From VRUE01 sp963807425 (GTDB lineage: Bacteria; Actinomycetota; Thermoleophilia; Solirubrobacterales; 70-9), in assembly GCA_963807425.1 (NCBI GenBank), contig CAWEBZ010000010.1:1-64000 (forward strand): 64,000 nt of DNA. The letters run 5' to 3'. Shown piece after piece: positions 7,416 through 16,314 of this stretch. Position numbers and translations under genes: made by a program. The notes below the pieces were generated by a model that worked only from the letters and a program-made list of their open reading frames with translations, was not told the origin of the DNA and ran no database searches. How positions within the stretch are numbered: the stretch's first letter is position 1; the number at the start of each line of letters is the position of its first letter.

Positions 7416-9740
7416 ATGATCGGGACCTACGCCTCGGTGGCGCTGATCTGCGCCGCCTCGCTGCTGGTGGGACGCGCCCTTCTCGGCCTGGCTGGCGGCG
7501 GGCCCTCCCGCGCCTGGCTGGCGCCGGTGACCGGGTTCGGGACGATGATCGCGGTCGCCGGTTTCCTCGCGCGAGCGCCCGGGCACGCGACCAGCGCGGC
7601 GGTGGGCCTGGTCCTGCTCGTCGTGGCGGCTGCGCTGCTGCTCTGGTGGCAACCGCGGCGGCCGGCGGCCGGGCTCCTGCGCGAGGGCCTTCCCCTAGCG
7701 CTCCTGGTCGTTCTGATCCTCTCGATCCCCTTCGCAATCAGCGGCCGCTGGGGGCTGCTCGGGGTCGGCTTCAACAACGACCTCGGACTGCACCTGGCCT
7801 GGGCAGAGTGGTTGCGCAGCGGTCTCGGTCCGGCGCCGGAAACCGGCTACCCGCTGGGCCCGCACGCACTTGCCGATGCCGTCGCGGCGGTGCCGGGGAT
7901 CGGCCTTGGACAGGCCTTCGTCGGGGAGATCTTCGCGATCGGCGTGCTCACCGCGCTCACCGCTCTGGCGGCGCTTCGCGATCTCGGTCAGGGACGGCGC
8001 ATCCTCGCCGCAACCCTCGTCGCGGTCTCCTACCTCGGCGCCTCCTACTTCGCCCAAGGGGCCTTCAAGGAGACCGCCGAGGCGCTTTTCGTGCTCGCCT
8101 TCGCGGTAGCGCTGCTCGATCCGGGCCGCCCTCCCGCCGGGGCGTGGCCGCGGCTCCTCTTCGTCCTCCCCTACCTCGCCCTCGCCGGCGGCATCTTCTT
8201 CGCCTACAGCTTCGCCGGGCTCGCCTGGCCGGTCGCGATCCTCGTCTTCTGGGGCGTAACGGTGCCGGCAGTGCGCCGGGCGCTGGCGCCGCGGGCGCTG
8301 TTGCGAGTACTGCTGCGCCCGACGACCCTGGCAGCGATCATCGTCCTCGCAGGGCTAGGAGTGCTGCTGACGATCGTCGGTCCCTTCGGCTTCGCGCAGG
8401 GGTTCAACCGGGTGGCCGGAAGCAACACTTACGGCCCCGTATCGCCGCTCGAGGCGCTGGGGATCTGGCCGGCGGGCAACTACCGGCTGAACGCTGCCGG
8501 CGGCGCCCAGCTGCCCGGCCTCGCCGGCGCGATCGCCGGGCTGGCGGTCCTGCTCGGGGCCGTCTGGTGGGTGCGGCGGCGCGAACTCGCGGTGCCGATG
8601 GGACTGGCCGCCGGCGCCGTCCTCTACCTCGCCGCCCTCGCCACCAGCGGCGAGTACTCGCAGGCGAAGGCGCTGATAATCGCCGCGCCGCTGGCGATGC
8701 TGGTGGCGATCAAGCCCCTGCTGGCCGAGTTCGGGATGGCGACGCCACGGCGCCTAGCTTGGAGCGCTCTCGCGGTGGCCTTCGTCGGCGGTGCCGTCTA
8801 TTCGAGCCTGCTGGCCCTGCGTGATGCGCCGGTCGGCCCACCGGGGCATGGCTCGGAGCTACAAGCCTTCATTCCGATCGTGCGCGGGGAACCTGTTCTC
8901 TACGCCGGCCAGGACCGGTACGCCGCTCACGAGCTCCTCGGCGCCGACACCCATGTGCCGCTGGTCGAGTTCCCCGACTCCGACGTCTCCCAGAACCCGG
9001 AGAAGCCATTCGACACCGGCGAGGCCTACAGCCCGATCGACTTCGACTCCTTCTCGCACGAGACGCTCGAGCGCTTCCCCTACGTGGTCACGGGACGGGC
9101 GGCGTGGAACAGCGAAGCGCCGCGCGGCTTCCGCCGCGTCGCCGCCACCCCTTCCTACCTGCTCTGGAAGCAGACCGAGCAACCGCCGGAGGACCGTCAC
9201 GTGCTGCTCGAGGGCACCGCGCCGGCCGCATTCGCCGACTGCGCCGCGCCTGAGCTGCGCATCCTCACGTCCAACCCGGGCAGGGCCTCGCTGTTCCCGC
9301 CGCCTGCGATCGGGGATAAGGCACGCTGGAGCCCGGCGGCGATCCTGGGTACCGACGAGCGGGCTTCGCAGACTCTGAACCTGCCGGCGGGACGCTGGTA
9401 CCTCTCGCTGCAGTACTTCTCCCCCTTCGAGCTGACGCTCTCGGCGCCCGGTTTCCGCCAACCGCTTCCGGCCGCGCTCGACGGCCAGCGGCCGAACACG
9501 ATCAGCCTCTTCAGCGACGGTCAGTTCTGGCCCGCGGGCGAGATCGAGAGCGACGGCGGTCCCACCCGGTTCACGATCTCAACCGCCGAGCCAAGCTTCC
9601 TCCAGCGCCTCGGCGGCTACGACGGCAAGGCCTACCTGGGCGAGCTGGTCGCAGTGCCGGCACGGCCGCACCGAATCGTCCCGCTCAGCGCGGCTTGCGG
9701 CGGCTGGATCGACTGGTTCGAATCAGAAGAAGTCCCCTAA
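7416..9740 (+). CDS. Large polytopic membrane protein, GT-C-like, with soluble C-terminal domain
   Basis: 774 residues. About the first 480 are a run of 11-13 hydrophobic helices. The loop after the early helices has FNNDLGLHLAWAEWL and GYPLGPHALADA, resembling the acidic first loop of GT-C glycosyltransferases that use lipid-linked sugars. The last 250 residues (from about SELQAFIPIVRG) are hydrophilic and presumably extracytoplasmic. I do not recognise a named family, so a lipid-linked sugar or arabinofuranosyl transfer role is only a guess. TAGTTT lies 9 nt before the ATG with no Shine-Dalgarno, suggesting a leaderless message. This is the first intact gene after the indel-rich stretch. 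Its TAA overlaps the stop of the desaturase on the other strand. Confidence 0.75.
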   Translation: MIGTYASVALICAASLLVGRALLGLAGGGPSRAWLAPVTGFGTMIAVAGFLARAPGHATSAAVGLVLLVVAAALLLWWQPRRPAAGLLREGLPLALLVVLILSIPFAISGRWGLLGVGFNNDLGLHLAWAEWLRSGLGPAPETGYPLGPHALADAVAAVPGIGLGQAFVGEIFAIGVLTALTALAALRDLGQGRRILAATLVAVSYLGASYFAQGAFKETAEALFVLAFAVALLDPGRPPAGAWPRLLFVLPYLALAGGIFFAYSFAGLAWPVAILVFWGVTVPAVRRALAPRALLRVLLRPTTLAAIIVLAGLGVLLTIVGPFGFAQGFNRVAGSNTYGPVSPLEALGIWPAGNYRLNAAGGAQLPGLAGAIAGLAVLLGAVWWVRRRELAVPMGLAAGAVLYLAALATSGEYSQAKALIIAAPLAMLVAIKPLLAEFGMATPRRLAWSALAVAFVGGAVYSSLLALRDAPVGPPGHGSELQAFIPIVRGEPVLYAGQDRYAAHELLGADTHVPLVEFPDSDVSQNPEKPFDTGEAYSPIDFDSFSHETLERFPYVVTGRAAWNSEAPRGFRRVAATPSYLLWKQTEQPPEDRHVLLEGTAPAAFADCAAPELRILTSNPGRASLFPPPAIGDKARWSPAAILGTDERASQTLNLPAGRWYLSLQYFSPFELTLSAPGFRQPLPAALDGQRPNTISLFSDGQFWPAGEIESDGGPTRFTISTAEPSFLQRLGGYDGKAYLGELVAVPARPHRIVPLSAACGGWIDWFESEEVP

Positions 9741-10660
9741 GCGGCGGCCTTGGCCTCAAGCCGCTCCGGGGGAACTCTGACGACATCCCATACGAGGCCG
9801 ACGCGCTCGAGGCTGTCGATGACGATCGCCGAGAGGTCGAACTGCCAGCGGCCGAGGCCGTGAACGGCGGAGGTAGGGAAGGCGTGGTGGTTGTTGTGCC
9901 AGGCCTCGCCAAAGGTCGGGATCGCGATCAGGGCGAGGTTGCGCGACTCGTCGCTGGTCTCGTAGTCGCGGTTTCCGAAGACATGGCAGAGAGAGTTGAT
10001 GCTGTAGGTGAAGTGGTGGAGGACGAAGACCCGGACGAGGCCGCCCCAGAGCAACCCAGTCAGGGCGGCGAACAGGGTGCCGCCGATCACCCAGCCGAGG
10101 GCGAAGGGAATGAGCAGGCCGAGGATCGCCCAGTGGATGAAGGTGCGGTCGACCCAGCTGATCACCGGGTCTTTGAGCAGGTCGGGCGCGAAGCGTTCCT
10201 TGTTGCCGCGCTGGGTGTGGATGAAGAGCCATCCCATGTGGGCGTGGAAGAGGCCGCGCATGGCGCCGTTGAAGCCGTGCCCGTGGTCGACGTGGGGGCT
10301 GTGCGGGTCCCCCTCTTCGTCGGAGAAGGCGTGGTGCTTGCGGTGGTCGGCGACCCAGGAGATCACCGGCCCCTCGATCGCGGCGGAGCCGAGGATCGCC
10401 AGTAGGCCGTGCAGCCAGCGCTTTGCCTTGAAGCTGCGGTGAGTGAGGTGGCGGTGGAAGCCGACGGTGATCCCGAGCCCGGTGAAGAGATACATCCCGA
10501 GGAAGAGGAAGACGTCGCTCCAGTGCAGAGCCTCGCCCCAGACCTGCCAGGCGGCGAGCCCGATCGCGAGGAACGGGATCAACGTCACCAGCCCGGTGAT
10601 GATCCGGTCGCGCGTCTCGTTTGCGACCGGCTGAATGTCTGAAGGGAGGGGACCTGCCAC
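9737..10660 (-). CDS. Acyl-CoA (delta-9 type) fatty acid desaturase
   Basis: Integral membrane di-iron desaturase of 307 residues. The three histidine boxes are GFHRHLTHRSF, DHRKHHAFSDEEGDPHSP and WHNNHHAFPTS, with a further H in LHHFTYSINS, exactly the stearoyl-CoA desaturase pattern. Four membrane helices are spaced around them. The GTG start at 10660 is preceded at 9 nt by TATGAT and has no Shine-Dalgarno. Divergent from the cyclopropane synthase gene, whose substrate is the double bond this enzyme makes, so the two likely act in sequence on membrane lipids. Confidence 0.92.
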   Translation of the reverse strand: MAGPLPSDIQPVANETRDRIITGLVTLIPFLAIGLAAWQVWGEALHWSDVFLFLGMYLFTGLGITVGFHRHLTHRSFKAKRWLHGLLAILGSAAIEGPVISWVADHRKHHAFSDEEGDPHSPHVDHGHGFNGAMRGLFHAHMGWLFIHTQRGNKERFAPDLLKDPVISWVDRTFIHWAILGLLIPFALGWVIGGTLFAALTGLLWGGLVRVFVLHHFTYSINSLCHVFGNRDYETSDESRNLALIAIPTFGEAWHNNHHAFPTSAVHGLGRWQFDLSAIVIDSLERVGLVWDVVRVPPERLEAKAAA

Positions 10661-10746
10661 TAAGTACCGATCATACGGCCGAACCTCCCGGAAGAGGCGC
10701 TACGCGTAACGGGACAGACAGATTTGGGAGTTATAAAGTCCGATGT
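10661..10746. promoter_or_regulatory. Divergent promoter region, desaturase / cyclopropane synthase
   Basis: The 86-nt gap holds TATGAT on the minus strand (10675-10670), 9 nt before the desaturase GTG, and TATAAA on the plus strand (10732-10737), 9 nt before the ATG at 10747. Both fit -10 elements for leaderless mRNAs. No good -35 or operator is evident. Confidence 0.5.
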
Positions 10747-11955
10747 ATGCCGTTCGCTAGCACCGCGAGATTGCGACGCGAGATCGAAGGGCGAATTCCG
10801 GAGCGCCCGTTCACGGTCGAGTTCTGGGACGGGACGCGACTGCCGGCCACCAGCGGCGAGGGACCGACCTTTTATGTGCGTTCTCCGCGGGCCGCTGCCC
10901 ACGCGCTACGGGCGCCTGGTCAGCTCGGCCTCGGACGGGCCTACGTCAGCGGCGAGATCGAGGTCGACGACATGGATGCCGTGATCGAGCTGCTCGACAG
11001 TTGGAAGCCGCCGCCGCTCGAGGGCGGGGACAAGGCGAAGCTGCTGCTCGGCGCGGTGCGCGCCGCCGGGCTGACCCGGCCGCCGCGGCGGCCGGCCTCG
11101 GAGCTGCAGCCGAGTGGTCGGCGCCACACCAAGGAGCGCGATGCCGAGGCTGTCCGCCATCACTACGACGTCTCCAACGAGTTCTTCGCGCTCTTCCTCG
11201 ACGACTCGATGACCTACAGCTGCGCGGTCTTCTCGCGCGGCGCGGAGACGCTGGAGGCGGCGCAGGAGGAGAAGCTGGAGATGGTCGCCCGCAAGCTCGA
11301 GCTGAAGGAGGGAGACCGGGTGCTCGACGTCGGCTGCGGCTGGGGCAGCTTCCCGCTCTGGGCGGCAACCCGCCACGGCGCAAACGTGGTCGGCATCACC
11401 CTCTCCCCTCCGCAGGCCGAACGGGCGCGGCAGCGGGCCGAGGCGGCAGGCGTGGCCGACCGGGTCGAGATCCGGGTCATGGACTACCGCGACCTGGTGG
11501 GTGAGCGCTTCGACGCGATCGCCAGCATCGGCATGGTCGAGCACGTCGGCGCCGAGCAGATCGACGTCTACGCCCGCACCCTCGCCGGACTGCTGGAGCC
11601 GGGCGGGCGCCTGCTCAACCACGGCATCACCCGGCTCCGCCACGACGATCCCGATGCGGGCCCCTTCTCGGAACGCTACGTCTTCCCCGATGCCGATCCG
11701 CTGCACCTCTCACGCGTGCTGCTGGCGCTGGAGCGTGCCGGCTTCATCACCCGCCACGCCGAGGAGTTCGGCGCCGACTACGCCGAGACGCTTCGCCACT
11801 GGGCACGCCGCCTCGACGAGAACCTCGACGACGCGGTGCGGCTCGCCGGTCCGGAGCGGGTCCGCGTCTGGCGCCTTTACCTACGAGCAGCGCGCAACGG
11901 CTTCGAGTCGGGCTTCACCTCGATCTACCAGGCCCGCTGCACCCTGGCCTCCTGA
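10747..11955 (+). CDS. cfa: Cyclopropane-fatty-acyl-phospholipid synthase family methyltransferase
   Basis: SAM-dependent enzyme that adds a methylene group across cis double bonds of phospholipid acyl chains. 402 residues from ATG 10747. An N-terminal lipid-binding region ends near residue 130, then HHYDVSNEFFALFLDDSMTY (the active-site entry motif), VLDVGCGWGSF (SAM motif I), ITLSPPQAERA, and IASIGMVEHVG, the family signature. The end RNGFESGFTSIYQARCTL is also typical. A product such as a 10-methyl fatty acid instead of a cyclopropane cannot be excluded. The stop TGA (11953-11955) lies in the left arm of a 17-bp inverted repeat. Confidence 0.9.
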   Translation: MPFASTARLRREIEGRIPERPFTVEFWDGTRLPATSGEGPTFYVRSPRAAAHALRAPGQLGLGRAYVSGEIEVDDMDAVIELLDSWKPPPLEGGDKAKLLLGAVRAAGLTRPPRRPASELQPSGRRHTKERDAEAVRHHYDVSNEFFALFLDDSMTYSCAVFSRGAETLEAAQEEKLEMVARKLELKEGDRVLDVGCGWGSFPLWAATRHGANVVGITLSPPQAERARQRAEAAGVADRVEIRVMDYRDLVGERFDAIASIGMVEHVGAEQIDVYARTLAGLLEPGGRLLNHGITRLRHDDPDAGPFSERYVFPDADPLHLSRVLLALERAGFITRHAEEFGADYAETLRHWARRLDENLDDAVRLAGPERVRVWRLYLRAARNGFESGFTSIYQARCTLAS

Positions 11956-12045
11956 CGCGGCGCATGCCAGCGTCCTCGGTCGCTCGCGTGCAGAGCACGC
12001 CACGCTCCCTGCGTCCTTGGCCCTACTTGCGTCAGGAGGCCAGGG
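11942..12045. repeat. 17-bp inverted repeat with internal hairpins between convergent genes
   Basis: CCCTGGCCTCCTGACGC (11942-11958) is perfectly repeated in inverse at 12029-12045. The 70-nt interior can form AGCG/CGCT, GCGTGC/GCACGC (loop AGA) and ACGC/GCGT hairpins. The left arm contains the cfa stop codon and the right arm ends one base before the stop of the M28 gene. It probably serves as a bidirectional terminator or RNA 3' end protector, but there is no T-tract. Confidence 0.6.
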
Positions 12046-12046
12046 A

Positions 12047-12964
12047 CTATTCAGAGCGAAGTTCTTCGACCAGCCGCAGGATCGTCTCGCCGACTCCCTC
12101 GAGGCTTTGCCGGGAGATCTTGTCGAGGCCATCCGCGAGGGAATGGCCCGGGTAGCTCCAGTCGATCAGGTCAACGGCCGGTACCCCAGCACGCAAGAAC
12201 GGGGAGTGGTCGTCGACGATCGAGGGGCCGGTTTCGCGTGAGAAGAATCTCTCGGCGTCGGCAGCTTCCGCCGCGATCAACACCCGGTTCCACAGCGCCG
12301 GCGTCGAGGTCGCCTCGCGCGGCAGGCGCAGGCCGCGGTTTCCCACGTAGTCGAGCAGCACCATCGCCTGTGTCTCCCCTGAATGTGCGGATACATATGC
12401 CCGCGAACCGCGCAGCCCTTCGTTATAGAAGTTGGTGCTTTCCTCGGGCAGTCCCGTCGGCGGCTCCTCGCCGTCGAAGAGGACGAAGTCGACCTCGCGT
12501 GCTTCGGCCCCCGCTTGCTGCCGCTGCAGCGCCTGGGCGATTCCAATCACGACGGCAGTGCCCGCGGCACCATTGTTGGCTCCGACGAATCCCGCCGGTT
12601 TGACCAGCGTGTCGTAGTGCGCTCCGACCACTATCCCGGGCTTGATGCCGGGGATGGTGCCGACCACGTTACGCAGGCGCGGCTCGCCGGGGATCGATTC
12701 GAAGCTCCCGCTGGGCAACAACGGTCGCAGCTCAGCGGCGAGCTTGCGCAGCTGGGGGGAGCCGGCGGGGCGCTGCCCAACCGCAACCTGACGCTCGACG
12801 AGGCGCCAGGCCTGCTCGGCGTCGAAGCGATCCGCCTGAGGCGAGTCGGACCCCGACGACGACGTGTCGCTTCCACACCCGGCCGCAGCGATCACACCGA
12901 GAACGAGCAGCAGAGACAGCGCCGCGCGCACCAAGCTCCCGATCCCAGCTGCCCGCGCCAACAT
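12047..12964 (-). CDS. M28-family peptidase-like lipoprotein with altered metal ligand
   Basis: 305 residues. The N-terminal signal ends in a lipobox (VIAAAGC, Cys at about residue 29), so the protein should be anchored outside the membrane. The M28 fold motifs are VVGAHYDT (His ligand and supporting Asp), FDGEEP (catalytic and ligand Glu), LLDYVGN (Asp) and DDHSPFLRAGVP (His ligand). In the second metal motif the usual GANDGASG-type Asp is Asn: the sequence reads GANNGAAG. Either metal binding is modified or the protein is not a peptidase. It starts 11 nt after the HAD gene stop and is likely translated from the same message. Confidence 0.8.
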   Translation of the reverse strand: MLARAAGIGSLVRAALSLLLVLGVIAAAGCGSDTSSSGSDSPQADRFDAEQAWRLVERQVAVGQRPAGSPQLRKLAAELRPLLPSGSFESIPGEPRLRNVVGTIPGIKPGIVVGAHYDTLVKPAGFVGANNGAAGTAVVIGIAQALQRQQAGAEAREVDFVLFDGEEPPTGLPEESTNFYNEGLRGSRAYVSAHSGETQAMVLLDYVGNRGLRLPREATSTPALWNRVLIAAEAADAERFFSRETGPSIVDDHSPFLRAGVPAVDLIDWSYPGHSLADGLDKISRQSLEGVGETILRLVEELRSE

Positions 12965-12975
12965 GGCGCATTACT

Positions 12976-13647
12976 TTAAAGCTCCTTAGGGAATCCGCGA
13001 TCGACTGAAAGCAGGGCCCAGTCGGCGCCGGCATCGCGAAGCTGGTCGACCGAGTAGCTGCCAGTGGCTACGCCGACGACCTTGATTCCCGCACCGTGAC
13101 CCGCCTTGACGTCGCGGGGGGTGTCGCCGACCGCGATGGAGGAACCATCGTCGAGGGTGCCGCCGGAGACCAGCTCGCCTCGCTTCAAGGCGGCCTTGGT
13201 GACCTCGGTGCGATCGGCCGAGTCCGAGCCGTAGCCGCCGAAGCTGAAGAAGCGGTTGAGGCCTGCGCGGGAGAGCTTGACGTGCGCGGCGGCCTCGATG
13301 TTGCCGGTGACGAGGCCGAGCAGCATGCCTTCGTCGATCAGCTGGTCGAGCAGCTCCTCGACGCCGGGCATCGTCCGGTAGCCACTCGACGCCGCGACGG
13401 TATCCGGCAGGTGCTTGAGGTAGGCGGCGATCGCCTTCGCCCGCTCTTCTGGCGATCCATCCCTGCCAATCACCTCACGGAAGATGATCGTGGCGATCTC
13501 GGGATCGGTCATGCCGGCATCGGTGTGCTCGGCGACGTTGGCTTCGACCCCGTGCAGCTCCTCGAAGGCACGCTGCCAGGCGGCCCCGCCGGCGCCGCCC
13601 GTGACCAGCAGGGTGCCGTCGATGTCGAAGAGGACCGCCTTGATCAT
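12976..13647 (-). CDS. HAD-superfamily phosphatase (phosphoglycolate phosphatase-like)
   Basis: 223 residues. Motif I is LFDIDGTLL (nucleophile Asp and acid Asp), motif II LVTGN, motif III a Lys in the DRTEVTKAAL region, and motif IV SIAVGDTPRDVKAG. An alpha-helical cap lies between residues 15 and 85, as in the Gph/PhnX group. It cleaves phosphate from a small metabolite; the substrate is not certain. It lies 8 nt behind the ASH-repeat gene and 11 nt ahead of the M28 gene, so the three form a likely operon although their functions look unrelated. Confidence 0.85.
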   Translation of the reverse strand: MIKAVLFDIDGTLLVTGGAGGAAWQRAFEELHGVEANVAEHTDAGMTDPEIATIIFREVIGRDGSPEERAKAIAAYLKHLPDTVAASSGYRTMPGVEELLDQLIDEGMLLGLVTGNIEAAAHVKLSRAGLNRFFSFGGYGSDSADRTEVTKAALKRGELVSGGTLDDGSSIAVGDTPRDVKAGHGAGIKVVGVATGSYSVDQLRDAGADWALLSVDRGFPKEL

Positions 13648-13655
13648 CCCCGCAG

Positions 13656-15188
13656 TTAATCGCCCTTCGCCCGGAAGCGCGGGGCGACCGCGACGCGGCA
13701 GCGATTCGCCTGGCAGCTCGCCCCGGCGACGCTCAGTGCCGCCCCTTGGCGGAAGCGGTTGCGGTAGCGGCGTGGGTTGTAGCGCACACCTTTTGAAGTC
13801 GTGCCACGGTTGGTGACGGCGAGGCCACTGAGCGAAGCGGTGAGCGGACCCGCCTCACCGGCAATCCGCAGGGTGGCCGCCTTGACGCCAGCGCTGTCGG
13901 GCCTGAAGCGGACCCGGAGCAGGCACTCTCCGCCAGGATCGAGCACGGCTCCCGTGCAGGTGTCGCCAGCGAGGAGGAACTGGTCGAGGTCGGCGCCGAC
14001 GATCGACGCCCCGGCCAGCTCGAGCGGGGCGCTGCCGTCATTGGCGACGGTGAGGTAGTGGCCGCTGCTTCTGGTGCCGATGACCTGACGTCCGAAGTCC
14101 AGAGCGTTGGGTGAAAGCGTCGCCAAGGGGGCAATGCCATCGCCGTTCAGCATCACCATGGTGCCGCCCTCGCCTTCGCCGAAAAGGGCCAGGCGCGCCG
14201 ACTTGGCGCCAGCGCTTCGCGGAGCGAAGCGAACGTGGACGGTGCAGCTTGCGGCCGGCATCACCGGGGCGCTGGTGCAGTTCTCGTCGATCAGCTCGAA
14301 GCTGCCGGCGTCGCCGCCGGCGATTACGGCGATGAAGAAGAGGCCCGGGAGATTGCCGGAGTTGACCAGGGTGACTGCGCGCGTGGAACCCGTCCCGCCG
14401 ACAGGGGACGAGCCGAAGAGGACCGGGTTCGCCGAGGTTTCGAGAGCCGCGCGACCGCCGGCACCGTCCAGATCGGCCAAGAAGGAGTACGCGTTCGAGC
14501 TCGCCCTGAGCTGAGCCGAGTAGCTGATCGTGTCCTGGGGGTTGAACCAGATCTGCACGGCGCAGCTTTCCCCAGGCTGCAGCCAACGACCCCAGCAGTC
14601 ACTCGAACCGGTGCCGAAGACGCTCGAGTCACCAATGACGTCGAGGTTGTTCACCTGCACCGCGGCCTCGCCCACGTTGGTGAGCTGCAGCCAAGAGTCG
14701 GCCCCGGAGTGGACCCATTGCACGCCAAAGTCATGGCCGGAGGAAGCGAACTCCAGCTGGGGCGGGACCGAGGAGCCCGAGAGAACCGCCCCAGACTGGG
14801 TTCCGTCGAAGCGAACGACCGCCATAGCCTGCTTGTCGCCGACGCTGCTGGGCACGAAGCCGATCGACAGCGTGCACTGCTGGCCAGGAGAAAGCGTGCC
14901 GTTGCAGCTCGACCCGCCAAAGCTGAACTGGGAGGCGTCGTCGCCCTCGATCGCGACGCTTTCGATCCAGATCGCCCCTTCGCCATCGTTGGTGATGACC
15001 AGTTCCTGCACTGGCGACTGATAGCCCACGGTGGTCTTCGGGAAGGTCGCAGCGGAAGGCGAGAACGCCAGCTGCTCACCACCGTCGGGCGCCGCAACGA
15101 CCGGCGCCGGAAGGATCAGCGCGAACAGGAAGAAGAGGGCGAGAGCGGTAGCGCCGATCGGCCTCGGCATGGCGGTTGTCTTGGGCAT
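13656..15188 (-). CDS. Secreted ASH/choice-of-anchor repeat protein
   Basis: 510 residues with a signal peptide (about residues 1-32, ending PVVAAP). It then has four immunoglobulin-like repeats of about 100 residues, each with F(P/G)..TVGYQSPVQELVITN-like or VIGTRSSGHYLTVAND-like strands, then SFGGSSCNGTLSPGQQC-type cysteine pairs and FAPRSAGAKSARL-type ends. This is the ASPM/SPD-2/Hydin pattern common in surface proteins. The last 50 residues are basic with an NPRRYRNRFRQG tract and a C-x4-C pair. Probably a wall- or surface-associated scaffold; no catalytic motif. Confidence 0.8.
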   Translation of the reverse strand: MPKTTAMPRPIGATALALFFLFALILPAPVVAAPDGGEQLAFSPSAATFPKTTVGYQSPVQELVITNDGEGAIWIESVAIEGDDASQFSFGGSSCNGTLSPGQQCTLSIGFVPSSVGDKQAMAVVRFDGTQSGAVLSGSSVPPQLEFASSGHDFGVQWVHSGADSWLQLTNVGEAAVQVNNLDVIGDSSVFGTGSSDCWGRWLQPGESCAVQIWFNPQDTISYSAQLRASSNAYSFLADLDGAGGRAALETSANPVLFGSSPVGGTGSTRAVTLVNSGNLPGLFFIAVIAGGDAGSFELIDENCTSAPVMPAASCTVHVRFAPRSAGAKSARLALFGEGEGGTMVMLNGDGIAPLATLSPNALDFGRQVIGTRSSGHYLTVANDGSAPLELAGASIVGADLDQFLLAGDTCTGAVLDPGGECLLRVRFRPDSAGVKAATLRIAGEAGPLTASLSGLAVTNRGTTSKGVRYNPRRYRNRFRQGAALSVAGASCQANRCRVAVAPRFRAKGD

Positions 15189-15253
15189 GCGGCCTCATCG
15201 GGCAACCGGGTCGCAGGCTTGAAGTTGGGTGGGATCGTTCAGCCGGGCAGCCG

Positions 15254-16259
15254 TCAGTGCTCGCCCTCGAGCAGGCCGCGCTGGCTTAGCCAGTAGAGCA
15301 GGCCGAGCGCGGGCAGGACGACGACCGCCGCGATCGCGAAGACCACCAGCACGGCATCGAGGGTCGGTCCTGGGGCTGCCGACTGGGAGATCTTCAGCGA
15401 GGTCGGCAGCAGGTAGGGGAACTGGGCGACGCCCCAGCCCCAAATCACCGCGACGACCGCCGCGATCGCGAGTGGGCGCAGGCCACGATGAGCACCGCGG
15501 ACCAGGAGCGCCAGGACCGCAAGGCCGCAGAGCGCCGAGACGATCACCAGGGGAAGGGCCTCGCTGGTGAGGCGGTCGTAGAGGTAGCGGGCATCGGCGT
15601 GCAGGGCGAAGATCCCAGCCACGGCGAAGGCGCCGGCTACAAGGCCGGCGACGAGGGCACGGCGTGAGAAGTAGCGGTCGAGATCGAGGGCGCCGGTGCG
15701 GCGGGCGTCGGAGACGAGGAAGACCGCGGCGAGGTAGGCGCCGCTGGCGACGAAGAGGGCCCCGACCAGCAACGGCAGCGGCGCGATCCAGCTCGAGAAG
15801 GCGTCGCCGTTGCCCTCCGCCGGTACGTTGCCGGCGGCGATCGCGCCGACGACCGCTCCCATGAAGAAGGGGGTCAGCACCGAGGAGAAGGCGAAAGCGG
15901 CCCCCATCGCGCGACGTGCCTGCAGCGAGCGAACCGACTTGCGGAAGGCGAAGCCGGCGCCGCGCAGGACAATCCCGAATGCGGCCAACGCCAGTCGGCA
16001 CGTAGAGCGTCGACATCACCGCGCCGAAGGCCTCGGGGAAGGCGGTCCAGAGGACGACGAGGATGAAGATCAGCCAGACGTGGTTGGCCTCCCAGACCGG
16101 GGTCAGCGATTGCTGGATCAGCGCCCGCGGCCGCTCCCCCTTCTCGGCGTCGCCGGCGATCAGGTCCCAGAATCCGCCGCCGAAGTCGGCGCCGCCGAAG
16201 ACCGCGTAGAGGGTGGCGCCGATCCAGAGGATCGCCGCGGCGGCGTCGGCCTTGGTCAT
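15254..16259 (-). CDS. cydB: Cytochrome bd oxidase subunit II, one frameshift
   Basis: Second membrane subunit of the bd-type quinol oxidase. ATG 16259 begins MTKADAAAAILWIGATLYAV, and the N-terminus GGADFGGGFWDLIAGD with TPVWEANHVWLIF is diagnostic of CydB. A frame break at about 15995 (one extra base; removing it gives STLYVPLALAAFGIVLRG) splits the gene. The remaining 245 residues carry seven helices and the FLTPFFMG-like core as SSVLTPFFMGAVVG. The repaired length, about 335, is normal. It follows cydA with a hairpin in the 55-nt spacer. Confidence 0.9.
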
Positions 16260-16270
16260 CGGGCCCTCCC

Positions 16271-16307
16271 TGTCACCTTGTTGCCGCTATGCGGGAGCAA
16301 GGTGACA
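16271..16307 (-). other. Hairpin in the cydA-cydB spacer
   Basis: TGTCACCTTG (16271-16280) pairs perfectly with CAAGGTGACA (16298-16307), and CCGC/GCGG can pair inside (16284-16287 with 16291-16294). It lies between the cydA stop and the cydB start. Possible roles are partial termination or mRNA processing to set subunit ratio. There is no T-tract. Confidence 0.5.
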
Positions 16308-16314
16308 AACCCGC

